From the NCBI GenBank assembly GCA_025526935.1, contig JAHLKD010000063.1, positions 248,001-312,000 on the forward strand: a stretch of DNA of 64,000 bases. The letters are read 5' to 3'. This DNA comes from Cladochytrium replicatum. Taxonomy: Eukaryota > Chytridiomycota > Chytridiomycetes > Cladochytriales > Cladochytriaceae. Each line of letters starts with the position of its first letter. Position 1 is the first letter of the stretch. Below the pieces are notes generated by a model. That model searched no databases. It was not told the DNA's origin and saw only the letters and a program-made list of their open reading frames with translations. Both the position numbers and the translations under genes were made by a program. This document shows, one piece after another, positions 1 through 10,396 of this stretch.

Positions 1-1035
1 ATGGTCAAACGAGCCTTACAGCTACGAGAGGCAATGGACAAAATATGCTGGATTGAAGATTCTTTGAAAGATTGGTCAATAAATCCAAAGCAATGGGAGG
101 TCCTACAGAAGATCCGGGATGGTTTGAGTGTTTTCGAGGTTATATCAAAGGCAATCGAAGGGTCTAGATATCCAACACTTCCGCTTGTTATTCCATTTTA
201 CAACGATCTTATCGATCAACTGGAGGACCTAGAGGATGCAGAATTAGATGAAACTTTCACCAAAGCATTTCGAAATGCACTAGATAAGCTGAGAATATAT
301 TACTCAATCGCTAAGAGCCCGTGTTTAGCAGTTGCTACGGTACTCGATCCTCGTTTTAAGGATCAATATTATCGATTTTCAAAGGCTTGGGAGAAAGATG
401 TAGGAAGGGATCAGGTCACCCTAGTGCGGAAAGTCTGGGAGGAATCGTATAAGTCACGGAAAATCAAGAACAGTGGTGCCGATGTTTTTGGAAACACGCC
501 AGAACGTCGACACGATTCGAGCGGAGCTTCCGGTGATAGACAGAAAAAAACGGACGCTGAACGCTTGAGAGCCATTAGATCCGTTTTCATCTGGCAAGAA
601 GAGATTCCTGAGGAAAAAGATGAGCTGGATCGCTATCTTGGCGATCAGGTACTCCGCGGTATTGATTCTGATGGGAAGCCAATCAATATTATGGACTGGT
701 GGAAGACCGTTGGAAGTGTGAACTTTCCAGCCCTAAGCCAGATGGCAATGGACTATTTAGGAATACCAGCAACAAGCGCTCCAGTCGAACGAAAGTTTTC
801 AGCTGGGGTTGATTTGGTACCTGCAACTCGCAACCGCCTTGCTCCAAGAACAATAAATGCGTTGATGTGCCGTCATGACTGGTTGCATCAATTGAGTGCT
901 GAAGAACCGTTCAAAAATGATTCCCTAGATTCAAAAAGTGATGTTAGTGAGGATTTTGTAAAGGTGCATAATTTTGGCGAGGATTTTGATGTGGTATTAG
1001 AGTTGGAAGCAACTGATGATAACCCACTCTTTTAA
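1..1035 (+). CDS. hAT-family transposase, C-terminal part (5' end outside window)
   Basis: The 344 codons in view encode the C-terminal half of a hAT (Ac/hobo/Tam3) DNA transposase. Residues ~20-150 look like the helical stretch of the RNase H-like region, with a conserved Trp-rich start and a run leading to AVATVLDPRFKDQYY. Residues ~238-295 are the typical hAT dimerisation domain, with FPALSQMAMDYLGIPATSAP followed by the VERKFSAG core and a later ALMCRHDWL. The window opens on an in-frame ATG, but hAT transposases usually run to 600 residues or more, so the protein almost certainly starts upstream. The catalytic Asp residues of the N-terminal part are not in view. No terminal inverted repeat or 8-bp duplication can be seen on this side. 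The satellite array begins about 35 bp after the stop, so the element may include it. Confidence 0.85.
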   Translation: MVKRALQLREAMDKICWIEDSLKDWSINPKQWEVLQKIRDGLSVFEVISKAIEGSRYPTLPLVIPFYNDLIDQLEDLEDAELDETFTKAFRNALDKLRIYYSIAKSPCLAVATVLDPRFKDQYYRFSKAWEKDVGRDQVTLVRKVWEESYKSRKIKNSGADVFGNTPERRHDSSGASGDRQKKTDAERLRAIRSVFIWQEEIPEEKDELDRYLGDQVLRGIDSDGKPINIMDWWKTVGSVNFPALSQMAMDYLGIPATSAPVERKFSAGVDLVPATRNRLAPRTINALMCRHDWLHQLSAEEPFKNDSLDSKSDVSEDFVKVHNFGEDFDVVLELEATDDNPLF

Positions 1036-1068
1036 ATATAAATTGTTGTTTAGACTGTTCATCTGTTG

Positions 1069-2590
1069 AAGTACCGTCCAGGAGTTGAGAAAGCGACCGC
1101 CTGGACAGAATCCTATTACAAGTAGTATTTGTAGAGAGGTTGGTTGTACTTGATCGAGATCAGTGAAGTATCAGTGAAGTACCGTCAATGAGTTGAGAAA
1201 GTGTCCGGGTGGACAGAATCTTATTGCTAGTAACATTATTAGAGAGGTTAGCTGTACTTGATAGAGATCACTGAAGTACCGTCAATGAGTTGAGAAAGTG
1301 TCCGGGTGGACAGAATCCTATTGCTAGTAACATTGATAGAGAGGTTAGTTGTATTGGGTAGAGATCACTGAAGTACCGTCAATGAGTTGAGAAAGTGTCC
1401 GGGTGGACAGAATCCTATTGCTAGTAGTATTTGTAGAGAGGTTAGCTGTACCTGATAGAGATTACTGAAGTACCGTCAATGAGTTGAGAAAGTGTCCGGG
1501 TGGACAGAATCGTATTGCTAGTAACATTGATAGAGAGGTTAGCTGTATTGGGTAGAGATAACTGAAGTACGTCAATGAGTTGAGAAAGTGTCCGGGTGGA
1601 CAGAATCGTATTGCTAGTAACATTGATAGAGAGGTTAGCTGTATTGGGTAGAGATAACTGAAGTACGTCAATGAGTTGAGAAAGTGTCCGGGTGGACAGA
1701 ATCTTATTGCTAGTAACATTGATAGAGATGTTAGTTTGTACTTGATAGAGATCACTCAAGTACCGTCAATGAGTTAAGAAAGTGTCCGGGTGGACAGAAT
1801 CTTATTGCTAGTAACATTGATAGAGAGGTTAGCTGTACTTGATAGAGATCACTGAAGTACGTCAATGAGTTGAGAAAGTGTCCGGGTGGACAGAATCGTA
1901 TTGCTAGTAACATTGATAGAGAGGTTAGTTGTATTGGGTAGAGATCACTGAAGTACCGTCAATGAGTTGAGAAAGTGTCCGGGTGGACAGAATCCTATTG
2001 CTAGTAGTATTTGTAGAGAGGTTAGCTGTACCTGATAGAGATTACTGAAGTACCGTCAATGAGTTGAGAAAGTGTCCGGGTGGACAGAATCGTATTGCTA
2101 GTAACATTGATAGAGAGGTTAGCTGTATTGGGTAGAGATAACTGAAGTACGTCAATGAGTTGAGAAAGTGTCCGGGTGGACAGAATCTTATTGCTAGTAA
2201 CATTGATAGAGATGTTAGTTTGTACTTGATAGAGATCACTCAAGTACCGTCAATGAGTTAAGAAAGTGTCCGGGTGGACAGAATCTTATTGCTAGTAACA
2301 TTGATAGAGAGGTTAGCTGTACTTGATAGAGATCACTGAAGTACCGTCAATGAGTTGAGAAAGTGTCCGGGTGGACATAATTTTATTGCTAGTAACATTG
2401 ATAGAGATGTTAGTTGTACTTGATAGAGATCACTCAAGTACCGTCAATGAGTTAAGAAAGTGTCCGGGTGGACAGAATCTTATTGCTAGTAGTATTTGTA
2501 GAGAGGTTAGCTGTACCTGATAGAGATTACTGAAGTACCGTCAATGAGTTGAGAAAGTGTCCGGGTGGACAGAAATCTGGGAGACTGAGT
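1069..2590 (+). repeat. Satellite array, ~97-bp unit, about 16 direct copies
   Basis: Each unit carries the core GAAGTACCGTCAATGAGTTG, then GTCCGGGTGGACAGAATC, then TTGCTAGTAACATTGATAGA. Cores recur roughly every 97 bp (about 1203, 1299, 1395, 1492, 1588, 1685, 1782, 1878, 1975, 2072, 2168, 2266, 2362, 2461, 2558), with a degenerate first copy near 1083. A higher-order period is visible: variants at ~1367-1480 recur at ~1946-2060, a shift of about 580 bp or six units. Open frames in the array encode only a periodic ~32-residue peptide and are not taken as genes. The core GTCCGGGTGGAC is nearly palindromic. Confidence 0.95.
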
Positions 2591-2614
2591 GTCACTGTGT
2601 CTGTCTGGGTAGAA

Positions 2615-2870
2615 TAGGATTCTGTCCCCCCGGACACTTTCTCAACTCATTGACGGTACTTCAGTAATTTCTATCAGGTACAGCTAACCTCTCTATTAAT
2701 GTTACTAGCAATAAGATTCTGTCCACCCGGACACTTTCTCAACTCATTGACGGTACTTCAGTGATCTCTATCAAGTACAGCTAACCTCTCTATCAATTTT
2801 ACTAGCAATAAGATTTCTGTCCACCCGGACAGAATCCTCTCTATCAATGTTACTAGCCAGTTTCTTCCCT
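2615..2870 (-). repeat. Inverted block of the same satellite (about 3 copies)
   Basis: After a short spacer the satellite unit reappears in the opposite orientation, with reverse-complement cores CTGTCCACCCGGAC near 2626, 2721 and 2819. Together with the direct array it forms a large foldback. The third inverted copy is scrambled: its core runs straight into another fragment of the same unit. Confidence 0.9.
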
Positions 2871-2998
2871 AGCTTATTATTATTTTCAGATCGGGTAGAA
2901 AACTATAGTGTCAGGGAAGTATTATAGCATACATTCCTGTAACATTCCGGCTAAGAACACCGGGCCAGTATCTTCCCACGACAAACAGTACAAACACC

Positions 2999-4681
2999 AT
3001 GCCTCGAACTACAAAGAAGCGAGCGTTAAAACAATCCAGACCATCATCTGAAAGAGAATCAAGTGCAGAACCTGTGACTGCACCTGAAACATCTCTGGCA
3101 TCGGGTTCTGAAGTGGAAGCAGAAGAAGTTGGCCTTGATGTCAAATCGACAGATGTCAAATCGACAGCTCCTTCAAAGAAACCGGCGCGACGTGGTACTA
3201 AAGGGGATGCTGACTATTTGCTCATCGACGGACTCTGTCCTGCTTCAGACATACGACTTTGGTATCGAAAATTCAAAGCGAGCGGCCACAGCTACGACTC
3301 GGAGGCCTTCATCAGCAACTGTCAAACAAATCGTGATGAATGCGGCCCAAGATTTGTTCTTCAAGGGTTGATCGACCGACTTAACTCTGACAGCAAGCTA
3401 GTTCGTCAAGCCCTGAACGAAATTCACGATGAATGCAGTGGACGAACGGAGTTCATAACAGCAGCAAACGCCTATCGTATGGAGTGCTTGAAAAGCTCTT
3501 CCTTTCAGAAGGAAACAACATTTCTGGACTTTTACAGGCGGCAGGGACACAAGTACGGCATTTACAGAGGAATGCCCGTCACTGCAAAGGTTGATGAGTT
3601 CCAAGCGACCATCAAACGAGCAGATGAGGACCGTGAAAGGACAAAACAGGTCCTCAAACAGTCAGAACGACTGTTGAACATGACAAAAGATCTTGAAGAG
3701 ACTGCAATGAACGAGAGAAGGACCCGCATCGCAGCAGAAGTGCGAGAGAAGGCTCTCATTGATGAATTGGGCAGGGCGGGTGCATTGATTCAGCACGGCG
3801 AGCACGAAGAGCTAGCAAGATTCAGGGAGATCACCGCTGCAATGGAAAGGGAGAAGCAGGCAACTTCCCAGGAGATTTCACAATGGAAATCACGTGTGAC
3901 CGCCCTGGAGGGAGAGCTTGCTGCTCTGAAACGACAGGCTGGTCATTCAGAAGCTGCAGCACCTGCGGCGCCAACATCAACAGGCGGCCTAATAAGCATA
4001 TCGTCGGCTATCAAGGGGATTGGTAGAATTCCGAAGGTACATCGAACCAGTTCTCCAACGAGTTCCCTTGCATTGCTTAGCCTGCAGCAGCATCGTCGTA
4101 CGGCTATCCTTTTGGTGAAAGAGGTCATCCAGGGTATCTGCTTCCAGATGCATAAGATCAATGAGGTTATTTATGACCTTAAATTGCCGTCTCTTCCACC
4201 AGCAATCAAGTACGTCAATGTAAACTACGAAGTCCTCTCCCGAAATGAGTTTTTACGGCCCATATTTGTTGAATCAGACGACCGCTCAAGCCGAATATCA
4301 ACTTCAAGTAGCAGTTCTCGGAGCAGCCTTACTCTTCTTAGGGTGCACATTTTGCTCGGAAACTGGATACGGCACAATAATTCGCTAAGTACGTCTGCCA
4401 CTATCTATCGCATGTTCAGGGCATTAGTGGATGCATATCCTTCTGAGTGGCTAAGGTTCTGGACGGCATACATCGGGCATCTTTCGTCCATAACGCTCCC
4501 TGAGGTGGATTGGAAACCTTGGAAGACAGGTTTAGCCAAGGATTTCATGCTTTCAAATGACGACATTGATCGGTTCATCAGGACTGGGTTGGCGAAGGAC
4601 GTAACCAGTGGTGGATGGGACTCTGACGATATGAACCAGATACAGAAGCTGATTTGGGCTGTTCCACCTATCAACTTGTGA
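2999..4681 (+). CDS. Unrecognised 560-aa coiled-coil protein, probably mobile-element encoded
   Basis: This is a single uninterrupted frame starting at an ATG directly after the satellite block. I do not recognise the family. Residues 1-70 are Ser/Thr/Lys/Arg-rich and probably disordered. Residues ~75-200 look globular, with DADYLLIDGLCPASDIRLWY and a YRRQGHKYGIYRGMP stretch. Residues ~205-320 are a long Glu/Arg/Lys coiled coil. After a Ser-rich linker, a second globular part runs to the stop. The last 92 codons and the 300 bp after them are duplicated at 60997-61573, and the last ~14 codons and 3' flank appear again, more decayed, near 21.1 kb. A host gene would not normally have its 3' end dispersed like this, so I infer that it is an accessory or non-transposase ORF of a transposon. 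No catalytic motif is visible. Confidence 0.55.
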   Translation: MPRTTKKRALKQSRPSSERESSAEPVTAPETSLASGSEVEAEEVGLDVKSTDVKSTAPSKKPARRGTKGDADYLLIDGLCPASDIRLWYRKFKASGHSYDSEAFISNCQTNRDECGPRFVLQGLIDRLNSDSKLVRQALNEIHDECSGRTEFITAANAYRMECLKSSSFQKETTFLDFYRRQGHKYGIYRGMPVTAKVDEFQATIKRADEDRERTKQVLKQSERLLNMTKDLEETAMNERRTRIAAEVREKALIDELGRAGALIQHGEHEELARFREITAAMEREKQATSQEISQWKSRVTALEGELAALKRQAGHSEAAAPAAPTSTGGLISISSAIKGIGRIPKVHRTSSPTSSLALLSLQQHRRTAILLVKEVIQGICFQMHKINEVIYDLKLPSLPPAIKYVNVNYEVLSRNEFLRPIFVESDDRSSRISTSSSSSRSSLTLLRVHILLGNWIRHNNSLSTSATIYRMFRALVDAYPSEWLRFWTAYIGHLSSITLPEVDWKPWKTGLAKDFMLSNDDIDRFIRTGLAKDVTSGGWDSDDMNQIQKLIWAVPPINL

Positions 4682-4981
4682 TTGCTCAGTGGAGTTTTGT
4701 TTCTTTTTACGATAGTGTTTCTAAAATACACACTGTCCACACAGACACAAAGTGTTCATGTAAATATCCGTGGTCTAACTCAAAATTCAATCAATCCTCT
4801 CCTGGGCAGCAAAAACCCGGCGGGTCAGGGTCGGGTACGGGTTTCAACCACTTCGGGTCCGGGTATTCCCTTTGTACCCGTCAGTGACCCGGCGGGTCCC
4901 CAGACAAACACGACCCGACCCAAAGGGTTTGGTGCGGGTCGCCACTGAAACCCGGACCCGACCCGGACCCGCCGAACCTTA
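4405..4981 (+). repeat. Dispersed repeat copy 1, with GGGTC-rich palindromic terminus
   Basis: These 577 bp are matched almost base for base by 60997-61573, and the last ~345 bp by the more diverged 21108-21462. All three copies stop at the same point, ...GAACCTTA, and then enter unrelated sequence, which defines a true element end. The last ~165 bp form an imperfect inverted repeat: 4816-4848 (GGCGGGTCAGGGTCGGGT) pairs with 4946-4976 read on the other strand (GGCGGGTCCGGGTCGGGT). Subterminal GGGTC-rich arms of this kind are known from hAT elements and hAT-derived MITEs. Confidence 0.8.
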
Positions 4982-5992
4982 TGCGTTACTGCCACACATT
5001 AACATTGGAACAACCACACGCAAACACAAACAATGCACACAGTCCACAGACCAAGAGAGCGCAGATACTCCTAAGAGACAGCCTGGTCGACCAAAGAACT
5101 AACCCTCCGAGAGGGTGTTGATAAACTCAGCAAGCAGATTGCACATACCTCATCCTCTGGTGCTCTTTGTGTCATAGTGTAGTCCATTTGTGATATATCT
5201 TATGTGTGCAATGAGTTCTTTCAATCTCAGGACTTGAACAGAATATCACTGTCAAACCAGACTTAAATCCAGCCTTGCACCCTCAACAAGGAATAGTTGG
5301 GTTTGGAACCATCGTTCAAATCGACAACTTCAGTTTCGCAATTATATCAACTGCCCTCTCTGCACATATCACAGTAAGCTATTCACAGGTCTTCAACAAA
5401 TTCATCACTGACCAATATTTCACCTAGATTGTTACCTGCATCAAGCCAAATAGGCAAAGTTTCACATTCATCTACAGCCTCAGCTGCAGAAAAAGCAGAA
5501 GAGAACGTGTTCCAGAACGTCCATCCCCAGCTTCCTTCCTGGCCAAGGTAAGCATGTCAATTGACGATTGTTTATCAAAATGAGCAGGTCCATCCTCAAT
5601 CGATAAATCATTGAAGCTTAAATCATTGATATTAATTAATGATATATAATTATATCAATGTATAAAAAGAGAATCTGCAAAGAGTATTGCAACTATCACA
5701 ACACGAATTGCTCAGCCAAACACAAAAAGAATGTCCTTGACCAAAAACATATATCTCCAGAGGTTCTAAGATGTTCATCCAACCCAATGGGCCACACACC
5801 CATAGACTCTTCTTTGAAAACTTGAAGATATTATTTATTTATTTGCCGACAGTGCAACGCACATTCCTACCGCAGTGACGTGTCCGGCTCACCTCTAACA
5901 ACCGCAGATCGGAAATGGACTAACCTGACTCTTGACGTACTCGATAGAATACTTTACCTCGATTTCTGAGACCTTCTTGTGCTGGCTTATTA
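4982..5992. other. No gene seen
   Basis: This stretch is A+T-rich with no long frame. An AT-rich patch near 5635-5670 contains overlapping ATTAAT and ATATAA runs, but no convincing gene follows. I see nothing else to support. Confidence 0.5.
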
Positions 5993-6910
5993 TTGAATAC
6001 GCATTGGGGAAATGTAGCTCGCATTCAACTTTACCAATCGCCACCACTTCCGACAGTGGATAAGTTCAAAATATATTTGGATGCGATTGCTTGGGGCTCC
6101 TCGAGACTTGTGTCGTCAACGGGATCACGCCAATTTACGAGTCTGCGTGTTCTCAACCTTTCAGCCTTTGAATTATCGCCCGTCCATACACCAGGGAAGT
6201 CAACTGCGGCGCTTGCAACACAGCTCATCAAGATCTTGTTGTCCCGTGAGCACCGCGGTTTGCAGAGCTTGTCATTGAAAGGTGTTCATCTTGACACCCT
6301 GTGCTCAATTTTGGAGAATTGGCCCAAGTTCACCACCTGGAGCTGGCCGGTCAGGATCAAGTGACTGTACAGTGATGGTGTGGTCAGCAACAACAGGAGA
6401 GCAGCTGATGAAGCTTGAGGGTCACAGTGATGACGTTAATTCAGTAGCGTTGTCACATTATGGAACAAAGATTGTCTCAGGATCGTCAGATTAGTTCAGC
6501 AGCATGGTCACCTGATGGAACAAAGATTGTGTCAGGATCAAGCGACACTACAGTGAGGGTGTGGTCAGCGACAACAGCAGAGCAGCTGATGACGCTCGAG
6601 GGTCACAGAGATCATGTCTGGTCAGTAGCATGGTCACATGATGGAACAAAGATCGTGTCTTGATCAGTTGACGGTGATAGCTATTTTATGGTCTGCTGTT
6701 ACAGGACAGCAGCTTGATACAGACATTTCAGCAGATGAGGACGATGGAAATGATAACAAGTTAGTGCTGAAACTTGACGAAGATGGATGGGCAACTATGT
6801 GTGATCACAAATTTGGGGTGTCAGCTGAGATGAGGGGAACAATCTTTGGTTTGGTAAATGGAGGAGCGTGTACAGTAATAGCGTCAAACATATTCTGGTT
6901 TTTAAAGTAA
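5993..6910 (+). pseudogene. Relic of a leucine-rich plus WD40-repeat gene
   Basis: The first part (5993-6340) reads as leucine-rich repeat-like sequence (FTSLRVLNLSAFELS, GLQSLSLKGVHLDTL). It runs into WD40 repeats at ~6360 through a frame change. At least three WD40 blades are recognisable, with GSSDTTVRVWSATT, EQLMKLEGH, SVAWSHDGTKIVSGSSD-type motifs. They are split by stops and frame changes near 6492, 6661 and between. A non-WD40 tail follows (ADEDDGNDNKLVLKLDEDGW...) and ends at 6910. Neighbouring blades are nearly identical to each other, as in the WD40 tails of fungal NACHT/NLR-type proteins, but no NACHT or other N-terminal domain is present. It cannot encode a working protein as it stands. 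Confidence 0.7.
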
Positions 6911-7029
6911 TAATTCAATCTTGATTCATGTGATATTGTGGTGTTTTTTGCTGACTACAATCTCACTATTCCGTCAGATGATCCTGACCCTAGCTTCGTC
7001 CGATGCTACTGAATTCACATAGTTACTGT

Positions 7030-7390
7030 GACCTTCAAGCTTCATCAGCTGCTCTGGTTGCTGCTGACCACATTCTCACTCCGTTTGATGATCCTACCAC
7101 CTCGGGGGCTGGTTGCTGGATGTGCTTCATGACGAGTTTCTCAATGTCAAGACCTAAACGACTTGGCATTCCGAGGAGACAGAGGAGGAACTCAGCGCTC
7201 TTCTCAGGCATTTGAGCCATGGATGTGCCAAAGGTTTTGAATGTGCAGTTCAACTAATTCCACCATTGACGTGACAGAAGCTGATGCCCTGTTTGTGTTC
7301 TTTAACGTCCTCAAGGTATTTGATGGCATTGAGGAGCTTCCCACCACAGATGGCACCAGCTGCCGCACGATTGTTCTAAAAGTGAATTGA
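7030..7390. pseudogene. Degenerate WD40 and leucine-rich coding debris
   Basis: On the minus strand, 7035-7110 encodes a single decayed WD40 piece (VVGSSNGVRMWSAATRAADE). On the plus strand, 7085-7390 reads in two shifted frames as coding-like sequence (EETEEELSALLRHLSHGCAKG, then VTEADALFVFFNVLKVFDG) broken by stops. It may come from the same leucine-rich gene type as 5993-6340. The opposed orientation shows these are rearranged scraps, not exons of one gene. Confidence 0.45.
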
Positions 7391-8354
7391 GAAACACGAT
7401 TGCAGTCAGCACTGGAAGTCAAGGAAGCCATCATCAACAAACCTCGCTAGAAGGAGCGACAGCGACAGCCCCAGCAAACTTGGTGGTATTGACTATTGAG
7501 GTTGGTGGCGCGTATAACTATCAGAGACAGAATGTGAGAGACTATTCCTTCAAGGCAAATACCCGCATTTTGATACCCCATTCATAGATTCCCAATAAGC
7601 AAAGAAGATCATGAGCAATCCATCCTCGTCATTCCTACACCCTATACACCTCCCAAAATGTCTGCCAGAGCCATCACAATTCCATCATCATTGATCGCCC
7701 TAAAACAATCAGTGTCTCATCTCTTTGCAGGTGCAAGCATCATTATCTCTCCTCCCATCACAGTAGTACCGTCCCACTCACCTAACCATGCGTACAATTA
7801 GATAGGTTTAAGGCTGAGAAAAATGTAATAATGTATTGGAAGACCCCACGGACCAAACTGGCAAGGGGTTTAGATCTGGCTCGCACCTCACAAGAAAACC
7901 AGCAACGCACAGGAAGTGCTTTCGGTACCTCTAAAATATGTCTGACAGGAGAAGAAGTTGAGCTGAAATTTTCAATGAAGTGCTCATATGGAGGTCTGAA
8001 AGCTCCATGCTTTCTTGTAGAAGCAACATGAAAAATGAGAGACACTCGACAACCAATCTACACTTAGTATTTGGATTTTGTGCCAGCAGGTGATTTGTAT
8101 TGGTTGAAAAATAATAGTATAATGAAGTACAAAAAAACTTTCAACGTTTCAAAGTGTTACAGCACCGCTGGTGACCGTGGCTAAATTTTCCGTCGCTAGG
8201 ACACCTAACGGATCTTCTGAAATCGTTGGAGATAAAACACGAAACACATTATTGGCAAAACAACACAATACAAAAACTATCCAGACAGCACGAGGAAGGT
8301 AAGAATATTATGATCCGAAAACAATGAGGAAAGAAAGTCCGCTGTCAAACAAAC
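7391..8354. other. No gene seen
   Basis: There are only short frames without codon-usage or domain support. The right end lies just downstream of the minus-strand gene that ends at 8355, so part of it is probably that gene's 3' untranslated and terminator region. Confidence 0.4.
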
Positions 8355-10275
8355 TCAACGCAATACATCGTCCAAACCATGCCCAATGTTCAAGTTCCCA
8401 CCTCCCAAAAGCGAAACATAATGGTCAGGGTCGGGTTGAACAACGTTCCTCTCGACCACTACATCCTCGTCAATATCATCCCCGGTATCCATAGGATCAT
8501 AAGGCTCACCAAACTCGGCTAACTCTTCCTCTTCATCTTCTTCATCCTCGTCAGAATCGCTCGAATCCTCGTCGTCATCGCCGTCGTCGAATTTCGCCCG
8601 ACCACGAAGCATCTCCCACCTCCATATCAGGTTTCTTCGGATTCGCTCGATGTTCGCTTCGGGATGTGCAAGCTCTCCGTTTGCATCGAGCCATTCAAGA
8701 GCAAGTCGACTGGAGCCCTGCACAACGCCCGGAGCTCTCCGACTGTCACGTTCAACAGCATGCTCAGGCTCTTCAGTTTGCGGCTCATCGAATCGAGTCG
8801 ACGGTAACAACTCCGAAAGCGCACCGAGCAATCTAGTTCGAGGATTTGAGCTTGTACGTCGTTCGACATTCGACGACGAGCTGGACGCTGCACTCGGATC
8901 ATCTGGGTTCGGACCAGCAGTGCTACCCGTGCTCACCCGCCGGCGCGTCCTGCGTGCCGTAACGGATGATCCCGACGAACTCGCCCCACTGACCTCCCGC
9001 TGCCTCTTCCACCTCCGTCGTCCACAAATGCACCACGGTCCATTCGGTTTCCTCAGGTCCGCAGCATCGATCAGCGAATCAAGAATATCTTCATTGTCTC
9101 CGGACTCAAGTAACACCAAATGCATCAGCAAAGTATGCAGACTTTCGGGATCAGTCGCGCGGGCCATGAGCCGTCGCATGGCTGCAACGTACAGGTGATC
9201 CGGGTCATCGTGTTTGAGTTCCGCTGTGGGTCGGCCGGACAGGCGGTCGCTATCCAGGGTGTCGGCAATATCGGGGAAATTGAGTCCGGTGATGGAAGGA
9301 TGCGTGAGAGATCGTGCTTCTCTGGATAGGTTTCGGATCCGCCTCCTGCGAAGCTGGTGGTCGTTTGTGTGCTGGAGTCGCTGGAATGTGTTCCATGGCA
9401 GCTCTCCAACTTCGACATTCCGTGTGGGCGGACCATCGTAATGGAAAATTTCTTCCCCTTGAGCCTGGTAGGAAGTATCCAGGGAATCGACTTCTTGTCG
9501 CGCTACGTTTGTATCGATTTCGGGGGGGAGAAAGAGTGGTTGAAATGAAGGAGAGGTCGGAGAGTAAACGTTCATGGCAGTTAGAGGAGGAGGTTCCCGC
9601 CTTTGAATAATCGATTGCTGGGGAGGAGCAGTTGGGTATGGAGAAGTCACCGAGCCAGAAAATGCAAGTTCTCGTCGTTGACGTGCAGAACCGGTACGCA
9701 CACGGGACCCGGATGCAGAAACACCATTTCGAGACTGCTGCAATCTGCGTCGGAATTCAATTGCAGCGGACGCAGCTGCTTCCGCCACGCTCGAATCATC
9801 CGCGCTCGTTCGCGAAACAAACACATATCGTCGTTGAGTGTGGAAGGGTCGAGACGAAGACGAGCTCGCCTCACGTCCCCCAACTTGTCTCGTCGTGGCG
9901 CTCTCGTCCAGAGAAGCTCCGCTCGGCTGAGTGTCCTCCTCGACAATCAACTCGATGATCCCCTCGTAGGCTGAGTTGGCCTCCGGTGTCTGACCCAGTG
10001 CTGGGTTTGGAACGTTCTCTTCGAGGGCTTCACTGACAGCGATACTGGTCGAAGGGACTGCACCGTTAGTGGATGACTCTCGTGCTTCGGCCGCAGTCCT
10101 CCGTTGACGCATGTTTGACAGGAGGGACAGGAAGACTTCGGACAGCCTGTCTCCCGGAGGCGATGAGACCCCGACTGCCCGTCGTTCTGTTTCGCCAGCG
10201 TCGAAATCCGCATAGCGAGAGCTCAGGTTTCTCGAATCTGCCGCTGCTGAAGACGCGGGCAAAGGATTTGGCATC
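8355..10275 (-). CDS. Unrecognised Ser-rich, acidic disordered protein (639 aa)
   Basis: This is one continuous minus-strand frame. An in-frame ATG exists upstream at 10400, but the codons between lie in DNA duplicated from the 3' flank of the neighbouring GH3 gene, so I place the start at 10275 (MPNPLPASSAAADS). Most of the protein is low-complexity, rich in Ser, Arg and Pro. A more ordered central stretch (residues ~340-440) includes WNTFQRLQHTNDHQLRRRR, DPDHLYVAAMRRLMARA and ESLHTLLMHLVLLES. Near the C-terminus comes a long Asp/Glu run (DDGDDDEDSSDSDEDEEDEE) and the end GNLNIGHGLDDVLR. No domain is recognised. The acidic tract and basic patches suggest a nuclear or chromatin-associated protein, but that is a guess. 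No intron was needed. Confidence 0.6.
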
Positions 10276-10348
10276 TGGGAGAGTGGGGAGTGTGGGAAAG
10301 GCACCGCCACGAGGGAGTTACTTTGAAAATGTTTTGCACCCCAGCAAC

Positions 10349-10392
10349 AGAGCTGTGAATGCATTCGTGTACATAGACCAAAAACTCGTAAA
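10349..10392 (+). repeat. Duplicated GH3 3'-flank segment (partner at 11403-11455)
   Basis: The sequence around TACATAGACCAAAA at 10349-10392 closely matches 11403-11455, which lies downstream of the intact GH3 gene. It shows that the duplication that made the pseudogene at 10397-11070 carried 3' flanking DNA with it, and that ~110 bp between this flank and the stop codon were lost in the copy. Confidence 0.7.
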
Positions 10393-10396
10393 GAAG

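Noticed and set aside
1442-2243. Minus-strand open frames encoding a periodic peptide (LSINVTSNTILSTRTLSQLI) in the satellite
   Set aside because: The period is exactly that of the 97-bp repeat, several frames are open at once, and the frames start and end with array variation.
1050-2870. CRISPR array
   Set aside because: Repeats and 'spacers' together recur as one ~97-bp unit with no unique spacers, in a eukaryotic setting.
8650-9198. 182-codon plus-strand frame opposite the acidic protein gene
   Set aside because: It is the antisense of a GC-rich Ser/Arg-rich coding region. The sense frame is far longer and has coherent composition.
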